NCBI GenBank assembly: GCA_964019695.1
Contig: OZ026514.1
Span: 99,989,845 to 100,053,844, forward strand
Direction: 5' to 3'
DNA: 64,000 nt
From: Loripinus fragilis
Taxonomy: Eukaryota; Mollusca; Bivalvia; Lucinida; Lucinidae
Both the position numbers and the translations under genes were made by a program. Shown in pieces: positions 55,629 through 64,000 of this stretch. Position 1 is the first letter of the stretch. Each line of letters opens with the position of its first letter. Below the pieces are notes generated by a model that was not told the origin of the DNA, did not search any database, and worked only from the letters and a program-made list of their open reading frames with translations.

Positions 55629-55699
55629 GTGTGTGCTTCTGTACGGGAAGATAATCCACGAGCTTTAGCGAGTGAATTATCTCCCGTACATACACACAA
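55629..55699. mobile_element. GATAATCCACGAG hairpin MITE, copy 3
   Basis: GTACGGGAAGATAATCCACG and AGTGAATTATCTCCCGTAC pair around AGCTTTAGCG. Same core as 10583 and 11153, with flanks diverged. Confidence 0.8.
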
Positions 55700-55769
55700 G
55701 CCATATTGCACCAGCATGCATTTGCACTTTGTGTATTGCGAGATATTCGACGTTAGACATTCGGATATC

Positions 55770-57095
55770 AAAATCATTTATAGATATAATTTTAAATAAT
55801 GATAATGAACTACAATGTATTTCTATACATTATATGTACTAGCAACTTATGACAAAGTTACGCAGAATTTCATCAGGGTCTACACTGTTTTCTTATGCAA
55901 AAACAAAAAAGATCTTCAGAGAGAAAAGGTATTGAAAAAATACTAACCTGTAACCCCTCGATATATACAACTGACCATCCCTAGTTTATTGTATCAAACC
56001 AGAAGGAAGAATATATTATTACACACAGGGTTAAAGAAAAAATAATTGGCTAAATGACCTATATTGATTTTAAAACGATGATTCTGTAGGCTGAAATGAC
56101 TAGGTACAATCTATTAACATTGTGACTGACCCACCCGTATTAAAAGAAAGTTTATGAGAACATGTGCGATGATCAGTCTGTGCATCCGAGCTGTCTGTTC
56201 AACATCACTGTCATTCTCTACATATCTATGATAGCTATTCTTTCAACGTCCAAAGCGTCTTAATAAAGCCTCTAGCTAGTCTACGTATATGATGGTAGCT
56301 GAGCAGGCTTGTTTGAATGTTACCTGGTCGAATATTATACCTCGAAGACAGGTTTTCTCGGGGACGTGACTTAATTGAGACTTTGCCTGATTAAGTCTTT
56401 AATACACCGCGGAAATTCTGATTTTCTCTGCGATGCACCTGTATTTTGTGACAAACTCTTACATAAGGGCATCTATACTTTTGTTGTTCGAAACGAGAAT
56501 AAAGCCTATAGCAAGAAAATAAATGGCTAAATGACAGCGTTGCAACATTAATAAAACAAGTCGCTGTTCACAGCTGTATCCAAATCTAGTCTTTTAAGAC
56601 CTGTCTATCTAAAACCACACCGTATAAGGCCAAAATCGATTGACCAATCGCAGCTATTGTAGTACGGATGTTCATTTCACGGATTGTCATCAATATTGGA
56701 GTGGCACGCGACATAGCTATAGGAGGCGGGGCTGAGTGACACGCGACTACTATCATCTTTTTAACGCCTTTGGATAGCATTTAATCTCATATTTAATCTG
56801 TGTCTTGAATCAAAGTGCAAGTAAATGTATATTCTCTTTATTTAGGACAGGTATTTTATAGGTGAAAAGTAATCAGTGAAAAAATAAACATTTGAAACTG
56901 ATTTTTAACTATGACAACAGTGATTATTTTCATAAACGTATGGCGGAATTAAATTAATTACGGTGTTCCTTAAGTGTTCTACAGTTACATTACTGAGAGT
57001 TTAAGTTGTAAGTATATTCCCTTTAATTTTAGTTATATTTTCAAATGAATAAAAAAGAACGATTCAATTTAATCAGAGGAGTTTTAATGAATTAT
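55770..57095. other. No gene seen
   Basis: No supported frame. 56340-56450 holds decayed family K-like words (GAAGACAGGTTTTCTCG), and 56590-56770 is a GC-richer patch with CACGCGAC twice. Confidence 0.45.
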
Positions 57096-57099
57096 ATAC

Positions 57100-57250
57100 T
57101 TTTATTTTACTTCTGCTCAAAATAATGACTGTGAGTGCATATCAGAAGCGTCTCATTGAGACGCTTCTAATAAGCACCCAAAGCCATTATATTGGACGCT
57201 TCTCATAAGCACTCAAAGCCATTATTTTGAGAAGATAAGTAAAGAATAGA
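57100..57250. mobile_element. AGAAGCGTCTCA hairpin MITE
   Basis: AGAAGCGTCTCA and its complement at 57144-57168, with outer AAAATAATGACTGTGAGTGC and AGCACTCAAAGCCATTATTT arms. The right arm is partly duplicated. Related to 51535-51690. Confidence 0.78.
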
Positions 57251-57540
57251 ACGTTCTAGAAGGTAAACACGGTAAATGGGTAGTAGTACCTTATTTTTAG
57301 GGAGAGTGTCTATAATAATAAAAGCTATAGCAGATGCTTACAAGCAAAAGAGTTTCTTCCAAGGACTCTGTATGTCTTTGTGGAGACTTATTACTATACA
57401 CAGGTACTAACCAGATTCTCTTCCATTAAGCTTAAAAAAAATTGTTTACGGTGCTCCGTTATACATTTTAAGGGTTTCAAATTTTATATTTATTTGTTCA
57501 GCATATGGAAATTGTCTTGGTAATGGAAAAGAGTGCAGAC

Positions 57541-57773
57541 AGGCCCCGAGGTTATAAAACTTTTTCCATGCTCAACTCAGCTGAGCACAAAATTTTATCC
57601 TGCTCATAAATGTTAAAATGCCAACAATTGTTGGCATTTTAACATTTATTAGCATGATAAATACAACATCTGAGAGACTTCTTCATTTGTCGGTATTTTA
57701 GTTTTTTGTGAGCAGTTGAAATTTCGTCCTCAGTTGAGTTGAGCATGAAAAAAGTTTTATAACCTCGGAGCCT
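57541..57773 (+). mobile_element. AGGTTATAAAACTTTT hairpin MITE, copy 1
   Basis: The left end is AGGCCCCGAGGTTATAAAAC and the right end AGTTTTATAACCTCGGAGCC. Inside is a perfect palindrome TAAAATGCCAACAATTGTTG-GCATTTTA nearer the left end. Both arms carry GCTCAACTCA / TGAGTTGAGC. Confidence 0.88.
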
Positions 57774-58540
57774 CAATAATGCGTTAAAGCAATGGATTGC
57801 AGAAAAAATTAGTTGAAAAAAAAAACATATGCGGAAATGCCTTACTAATTTAGTCTTTAGACGTCGCTTTATGATAAATTTTTGTGTTTGTGTCCTAGTT
57901 GCGTCCATATTTAATAAATGCGCTATTTCGTGATGCATATGATATGCCATCATCAAAACGATACCAACGCTGAAAAATGTGCATTCAACATCAAACATGC
58001 ATGGTATATTTGATGGTTTTCGAAGCTTTTTGTAAATGCACTCAATTGGGCGTAACATGCAGGTTCTAAGTGAATTTCTTTAAATTCACTTGTATAATTT
58101 ATAGCGATTCATTTTAGCCGAAATGCAGACATTGTGTTATGTTATATTGCTACCGTAATAACCACACACTATTTTAATGTTGCATGCATGTAAGGGAACC
58201 ACATATACATACATACAATGATGCTCTAAATGTCAGTTTCGTATTGGATTGCATTGTTTGCAGGGTACACGGTGTGCTATTTACTAAGGGTACACAGAGC
58301 GAGTTCATATTGTTTCATGCGCATGTTTAAAAATAGATAAATAACGTTGAAATGATAAATAAATAAAATGATAATAAAACGCACAGAACAGAATTGACGT
58401 AAACTGTACAGTTTCTTGTCAGATACGTGAATATAACAACAAATTCATAAATGGTCACAATATATGTATAAATGTTTTAACAACACAGTCTTAAATTGGT
58501 CACAACAAAAATTATATGCAAAGTGTATCCCTACATGCAA
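57774..58540. other. No supported gene
   Basis: The 139-residue minus frame (57639-58058) starts in unique sequence and runs into the MITE; I recognise no domain. Confidence 0.4.
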
Positions 58541-59100
58541 ATTGTATCCCTTTGGGGTACTCAAAAGAACCGTCTCAACGAGACGGTTCTTTTGAGCAGC
58601 CACAGCATGTTTGGCCAATGGCCAAGAAACATTCACATTTTTACGCTCAAAATATGTTTTGAGTGCTCTCTGAGACGGCTCTTTTGAGCACAACATATGT
58701 TTTGTTGAGAAATACAATTTTTTTTATTTTAATTCCACACCTTTATCGAAGACCTGTTTCCTATGTCTACATTTTAAGTTTTTTCTCTCTTTCCTTTTAC
58801 GCTCAAAATATGTTTTAACATATGTTTTTAGTGCTCTCTGAGACGACTCTTTTGGGCACATAATATGTTTGGGTTGAGAAATACATTTTTTTTAATGACA
58901 CACCTTTATCTAAAACCTAAGTGATTTCTATGTCTACTTTTTAAGGGGTTCTCTCTCTTTCCTTTTACGCTCAAAGTATGTTATAACATATGTTTTGAGT
59001 GCTCTCTGAGACGAATCTTTTGGGCACAACATATGTTTTTGGTTGAGAATATCTAAGAACTGTTTCTATGTCTACCTTTTAAAGGTTTTTCTCTTTCCAT
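58541..59100. repeat. Hairpin MITE followed by tandem half-elements
   Basis: CTCAAAAGAACCGTCTC and its complement pair at 58560-58596. Then two to three units of about 170 bp repeat only one side: ACGCTCAAAATATGTTTTAA, GTGCTCTCTGAGACGACTCT, TTTGGGCACAACATATG, TGGTTGAGAAATAC, CTATGTCTACTTTTTAAGG. Confidence 0.82.
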
Positions 59101-59629
59101 CTTCCTTGTCCCCATATTGCTACTAAATACGGTTCAAAATTTATGGGCAGGTGATTAAGTATAAAATAGATATAGCTGTTAAGTCGAACGATCAAAAATA
59201 GACAAATGAGTGAAAAGACAAGACACCGATTTTAAGCAGCTGATTTTTTTTTCCTTTTTATGCATTTTATGACAAATGGGACAAGATAAATGAAACGGCC
59301 GCCAAACACCGTGGAGGATAATTACTTCACGCTATTTATATCGCGTTTAATACCGTCATAAAAATTTCACTGATTTCATAGGCGCATTTTAAATTAGTTT
59401 TTCTTAATGCGTGGGGCAAGATAACACAGCACTTAATTCGAGAACATCCCTAAAAAGATACTTTCGTTATCTGTGGATCTAAAATACTTCAAGTTAAAGG
59501 CATGTTTAAGTTTTTAATCCTTTTTAGGATTGAAAATTGGAAGAAAATGTGATTTTAAAAATTATGAGGATAAAAAAATAGATTTTAAAATCTCTGTACA
59601 CATGTTGTAAAAGTCCCCCGATTATACCT
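59101..59629. other. No gene seen
   Basis: AT-rich with no supported frame. Confidence 0.45.
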
Positions 59630-59857
59630 GGCCCTGAGGTTATAAAACTTTTTTTATGCTGCACAAAATATCAACTGCTCATAAAAACTAAAATACCGAA
59701 AATTGAATAAGTTTCTTGCTTTAAGTATATCAGATGTTAGTTTATCATGCTAAAATGTTAAAATGCCAACAATTGTTGGCATTTTAACATTTATGTGCAG
59801 GATAAATTTGTGCTCAGCTGAGTTGAGCATAAAAAAGTTTTATAACCTCGGGCCCTG
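59630..59857 (-). mobile_element. AGGTTATAAAACTTTT hairpin MITE, copy 2 (inverted)
   Basis: GGCCCTGAGGTTATAAAACT at the left and GTTTTATAACCTCGGGCC at the right. The same internal palindrome (GCCAACAATTGTTGGC) now lies near the right end, so this copy is in the opposite orientation to 57541-57773. Confidence 0.88.
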
Positions 59858-60778
59858 GGCGATAAAGCCTAATTCTGATTTCATTTTTTAGCTGGGCCCC
59901 ACCTATAAGCTATTCAAATCTGGTGTTCATTTGTAACTCGGATGGATATTAAGGTTTCTTGGGCCCATCTTTTTTTCCAAATGGCCCATCAAAACATCAA
60001 TCTTTTTTTTTTTGCGTGCAAATGAATGGGACATGGGCCAAGTAAAAAAAAACAGTTGGCCCATTTTCATGGCTTATCCAAATTCTGGACCAGAAATAAC
60101 CCTGCTGCCAATTTTTCCAACGTGGGTCCTTGCGAAATAACACTGCTTTGTTCAGTTAGATTTGCATTATGTCATATGCAATATGATCTTGCAAACTGCA
60201 TTTTCTTTGCAATCAATATTCAGCTCGTCTGTCATGCATAAATATATTTGCCTAGTAAACTTATGATACGTTTACTAAACAAATATAATAATAATGATGC
60301 TAATACTATTAAAAACTGCACGCACGAGAAGTTCGATAAGGCCCCCAAAAACTTGTTTTCAGACTCTGGCATCAGTTCAATATTATACTGGTCGATATAT
60401 GCTTTAAAAGGCACCATGTAAACATTCGAATGTTTTTCATGTAAACACTCATTCAGTTGTGTAACACAGTCAGTTTTATCGTGTAAAATATGAATATTAT
60501 CATGTAAAAACAGTCATTGATAACCTGTTTCAAAGTCCCGATCTAAGTTTTCAACGATACAGCATTTTTTCTCTTATTTATAATTGATTAGTATTAAAGC
60601 GTTTTTTGCACCAATGCAGATTTTTCAGCCATTTAATCACAAATGACAGCTATTTTCATAGAAGAATGGTTGAAATAATTCCAAATGAGACAGTACAAAA
60701 TATTGTGTGCAATAACGTCGCTCTTTAAACGTGCACGAGCTCTATAAAATATCTTGTATCAAAGGCTAGATGCCTAAC
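59858..60778. other. No gene seen
   Basis: Contains repeated TTGGGCCCATC/ATGGCCCATC words at 59950-60070, probably a decayed repeat. No supported frame. Confidence 0.45.
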
Positions 60779-60965
60779 TATAGACCTAGTAGGCATTTCA
60801 TATACATGTACGTCCCTGCCTCTTGCTTGCATAATTATAGGTCTAGGCCTTCATATACGTTCCTGCTTTTTGTTTGCAGAACTATAGGTCTAGGCCTTCA
60901 TAAGCGTCACTGCTTTTTGTTTGCATAACTATAGGTCTAGGCCTTCATATACATCCCTTCTTTAT
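60779..60965 (+). repeat. 47-bp minisatellite, about 3.5 units
   Basis: ACTATAGGTCTAGGCCTTCA then TATACGT...CTGCTTTTTGTTTGCA repeats with GTCTAGG at 60841, 60888 and 60935. The first unit is diverged and about 11 bp longer. Confidence 0.9.
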
Positions 60966-61034
60966 GTTTGCGATCAGCGATGGTTCTGACGAGACTGCGC
61001 GGCTGCGCAGGCTCGTCTGAATCTTCGCTGCTCG
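60966..61034. mobile_element. Family K hairpin, best copy
   Basis: GCGATGGTTCTGACGAGACT, GCGCGGCTGCGC, AGGCTCGTCTGAATCTTCGC: an imperfect stem directly abutting the 47-bp minisatellite. Confidence 0.82.
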
Positions 61035-61520
61035 CCTATGCGATAAGAATATAATAATATGGTGGTTTCAACAACTGTACATCGATGTAGCAACATTATG
61101 GTATTCTCTGTTCTGTTCTGTTCTGTTTGTTTATCTTCCGGCCACAGACATATTTGTACAGCTGAAGGCGAATTAGATTGAAATCAGAATTCAGACAAAG
61201 GTGTTATTTTTGACCTAAGAAAAACAGACATCACCAAATAGACCTTTTATTGACTTAAAACATCGCGAAACAGTGTCGACTGAGATTAATAGATGTCACA
61301 AAACACCGTATCTATGCATAATCTGTACCGTTTGCTCATTTCTTAATTGCATTTTAATATGGTATTTTTTTCGCAAAAGGCTAATCGGCCCATGAGCAAA
61401 ATATACTATGAAGGTAGTGTATCGGATTAATAAAAAGCATACCATCAATGTGGTAAAGTCAGCGATATTTTTAAGACTTCTCCGCGAAAACTTTACTTGT
61501 GATGCTCAATAGATGGCCCT
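61035..61520. other. No gene; (TTCTG)n at 61115-61131
   Basis: A short TTCTG repeat. No supported frame. Confidence 0.45.
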
Positions 61521-61775
61521 TGACTAGGCTAGTGGCTTATCTAGAGCCCCAAGTAATATTTCTCGAAAAGGATAAATGGCCCATGCCGTGACACAACCAG
61601 CAAAACGAGTGTGTGACCAGGAAAGTCTCAGACCGCCCAGTCTGAATTCAGAGTCTTCGCTGTGCGTCAGCGTATAACTAATAGCCCAAAGTCTCTTCAT
61701 GCGGTCAGCGAAGACTCCGATTAGACTCAATTGATGCCTAGGCTGATCTGTGTCTTCTTTTGACACACACATGGT
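61521..61775. repeat. Family K-related repeat
   Basis: AAATGGCCCATGCCGTGACA, AGACCGCCCAGTCTGAATTC, GAGTCTTCGCTGTGCGTCAG and GGTCAGCGAAGACTCCGATT make nested imperfect stems. The 82-residue minus frame over it is repeat-derived. Confidence 0.6.
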
Positions 61776-62870
61776 TGAAAGTTTTTAGGATTATTCCTGA
61801 ATTCAGGATTTTGAGGCTGACTTTCCATAGAAAGCCAGACTAAAAATGCTGAATTAGGGAAATTATAACAGGTTCTCTGATTTATATACAGTCTGTCTAA
61901 AGAAAATTGACCATTAAAATTGAAATTATGAATATTTAGTGGTGCGTACTGCAAGGTTTAAGAATGGAGTTTTAAAAGTTCAGGATTTGGGAAATTTTGT
62001 ACTTTCACCCATACACACAGTTCTAATGTCGTGGTTCACGTTTAGCTCTTATTAAACATACATGCATAGCTATCTAGGTGGGTTAGAGCACTGAAAGTTT
62101 GTCTATTCCTTCTTCTATACCCATATTTTGTATGAGTGAGCAGTAAAAATTCTGTCGAGACTGTGCAGATACATTGGTAAAAGTCTCCTGGACTGGCTCG
62201 TTTAAAACAATAAGAAGTCCTTTAAGTCCATGGTATTGTCTTTCATGCACTTATAGAACGACCCTTTCAGTTTCAAAATTAGAAAAAAACGCAATAGTCG
62301 ATTCCATACACGCTTCAGTGAAAACACAAATGTTGCAGAAAGCGTGGAAAACAAGCTGATGAAAAATAATTTTACGGTAATTTAAGTTTTATTAAAGTCA
62401 TTTTTGTGATCATTTAATTTTTTGACGGCTTGAGTTATCAAAAGAAGTTCATTACACCCCTCCACATTTATCATCTTTCATGGCAGTTTGAGGAGGCCCT
62501 CCCTCCATTGTTAGGTAATTTTGAGGGCATTCGCGGTTTGGATGATTGTATACGACGGTAAATTGGTGTTAAAGCGACTCAACAGCGTCTTCGCATAACA
62601 GCTTCTTAAAACTGCGAATAACAACCATTACTTAATTTAAAACAGCATTTTTCTGACTTGCTAAGAGAAAATGTACCTCAGAGGCTCGTGGTGTATTTTT
62701 AAGAATGAAATATATTAATTTGTTATTAGCATATAACGGAACGGAACAGATATTTTATTTCAAGCTATGATTCCAGTAGGCATTAACGCCCATGAGCACG
62801 CAGCACACTATTTATATTTAAATCTACATTCAAATAGCTGAATGGGCCACGCCAGGAAAATACATGTGTT
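61776..62870. other. No gene seen
   Basis: AT-rich with no supported frame. Confidence 0.45.
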
Positions 62871-62950
62871 TCTTTTATGCGAGCATCAAATGCACAGATC
62901 AGACTGTGCACGCACGCAGTCTGCTCAGCGCCTTTGATATTCGCTGGTGG
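62871..62950. mobile_element. Family K hairpin
   Basis: GCATCAAATGCACAGATCAG, ACTGTGCACGCACGCAGT, CTGCTCAGCGCCTTTGATAT: an imperfect stem with the same AGCGCCTTTG word as 24679-24748. Confidence 0.7.
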
Positions 62951-63019
62951 TATACTGTCCAGCCAGCCAAGAGTGACAGTGACGTAACATTTTGTTTAAA
63001 ACTGTTAAGTTAAACATTA

Positions 63020-63362
63020 ACTAGTATACTCGTCTTGAGCTAACGAGTATTATCCTATCCCGCGGAGTGAAATAACGCCATGCAATAAAATCGATAAACC
63101 ACCAGTGGTATATACATATATTCGGGAAACGTTACGCGTACATAATGTGTACATAATGACAAAATCTTATCTTTTTTACGCCAGAAATAAGATTTTAGTC
63201 ATTTTAATGTCATATAATCTAACAATCGTGCTCTTGTATTATTGAAATTTTTAAACGATTTGCGAAAAAGCGACAAAATGTTCGACAAGCCTCGCATTTT
63301 AACTCTTCCCCAACTCGTTTAATAAATTCAATGAAACATGGACACTCATGTAAGATCCTCTA
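63020..63362 (-). repeat. Repeat H, copy 3 (inverted)
   Basis: ATCGATAAACCACCAGTGG, GGGAAACGTTA, TCGACAAGCCTCGCATTTTA, CCCCAACTCGTTTAATAAAT and ACACTCATGTAAGATCCTCT are the complement of copies 1 and 2 at 36876 and 37484. Confidence 0.82.
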
Positions 63363-63589
63363 TGTAAAACATTGGAATATCAATTAAAGGGGCAATAAGT
63401 AAAAGTTTCCGTAATGGCCTCCTAGTGCAATCACTGTATATGTTTATTTACTGAAACTTGTTGACTAACTCGTTTAGTTCCTAGACATATCTAAAAGCAG
63501 AACTCGTGCATGCATTGATTTGACAGGTTGACACAGCTTATGCCAAATACAGATTTGTTGTTTGTTTTCGACTCGTGGGACCCCTACAT

Positions 63590-63871
63590 TCGCCCCTTTT
63601 TAAACCGAAGATGGCTGACTCACGTTGTCAAGTAAACTGTTGATTATGTCAAAGACATTCACCATGCTCTCTGAAATATTGGTTGTTTTGTTGGAACGGA
63701 TTAGTCACGTGGACGGATTGAACACGCCTGAAAATGGCAGTTCAGCTCTTCTCCTTCCTCCCACTATACACACGGCCTCCAATCTCGGCCTCCTTCTCCA
63801 AAAAGAGCAGAACGTAAAGTGAGGCGAAGGCCCCTCCGGGAAGCAGGCAGTGGGCAAAACAATGGAACACG
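63590..63871 (+). CDS. Candidate first exon of a host gene (very tentative)
   Basis: This is the only non-repetitive, less AT-rich stretch that looks like transcript sequence. It ends ATGGAACACG followed by GTAAGT: an ATG in a good context (A at -3, G at +4) ten bases before a consensus splice donor. If real, 63590-63861 would be mostly 5' UTR and the coding part of the exon only M-E-H plus one base, with the rest of the gene beyond the window. Another ATG in good context at 63611 (AAGATGGCTGAC) opens only a 10-codon frame. A 58-codon ATG frame at 63646 ends at 63822 with no recognisable domain. No TATA box or downstream exon can be seen, so the call rests on the donor-ATG pairing alone. Confidence 0.25.
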
Positions 63872-64000
63872 GTAAGTTGTGTTGACACATTTTCAATCAT
63901 AAGTAAATTTTCAGCGCAAAACTCGAAAATCTAAGAATGCTATGCTTCGGGCAATTGTTCAAGCTATCCGTAGAGCATGCTGTTTGCACATTTGAACTTT
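63872..64000. other. Window edge, no feature
   Basis: No supported feature; it would be intron if the preceding exon is real. Confidence 0.4.

Noticed and set aside
58541..59100. CRISPR-like array of palindromic repeats
   Set aside because: Units of about 170 bp are repeated along their whole length with no unique spacers, in a eukaryotic MITE context.
61524..61772. 82-residue minus ORF
   Set aside because: A reading through a hairpin-type interspersed repeat.

Overview
This is a 64 kb, AT-rich eukaryotic window with no convincing complete protein-coding host gene, no rRNA and no functional tRNA gene. Its most likely source is an invertebrate, probably a lophotrochozoan and by impression a bivalve mollusc. 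The grounds are very long triplet microsatellites, a Jockey/CR1-type LINE, a tRNA-derived SINE, and many short hairpin MITEs of the kind that fill bivalve intergenic and intronic DNA. The species cannot be fixed from sequence alone. Nearly every long ORF is a reading frame through a microsatellite, hairpin or tandem repeat.

Layout. 0-10 kb: a symmetric ATC/ACC/ATC microsatellite, a pogo-like hairpin MITE, two TA-flanked terminal-inverted-repeat (TIR) elements (2358-3148, 8296-8887), dispersed repeat R1, and a minus-strand SINE (about 9350-9531). 10-15 kb: hairpin families (10.6/11.2 kb, 14.1 kb), a solo foldback end (12.5 kb), a TTAA-flanked piggyBac-like MITE (12.9 kb) and a second pogo-like MITE. 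16-21.4 kb: two oppositely oriented arrays of a repeat of roughly 150 bp (R3), with an inserted TIR element (19233-19853) and an intact SINE with target duplications. 23-29.7 kb: another TIR element, a 5'-truncated and frameshifted LINE on the minus strand (about 24996-28235), and a 785-bp TIR element inside a split repeat. 30-38 kb: a piggyBac-like MITE inside a duplicated target, a perfect 246-bp tandem duplication, a 917-bp TIR element, and two copies of a roughly 330-bp repeat (H). 39.9-43.4 kb: degenerate satellites and the R2 array.

The most striking object is at 43437-46733. It is a 3.3 kb foldback element with matching termini, an 8-bp target duplication and ends built of a 7-bp minisatellite. 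Its arms are almost wholly (TAG)n on the left and (CTA)n on the right. It sits inside one unit of the R2 array. Its interior carries a 21-bp array that is three diverged 7-mers, and a fragment of the pogo-like MITE.

47-64 kb: degenerate tandem repeats, a 5'-truncated SINE, further hairpin MITEs (the CTCAAAAGAACCGTCT and AGGTTATAAAACTTTT families), a third copy of repeat H, and at the right edge a short non-repetitive stretch ending in ATGGAACACG|GTAAGT. That last stretch is the only weak candidate for a host first exon.

The elements therefore record layered, nested transposition in non-genic DNA rather than a set of cooperating genes. All family calls rest on reading the sequence by eye; no database search was possible.
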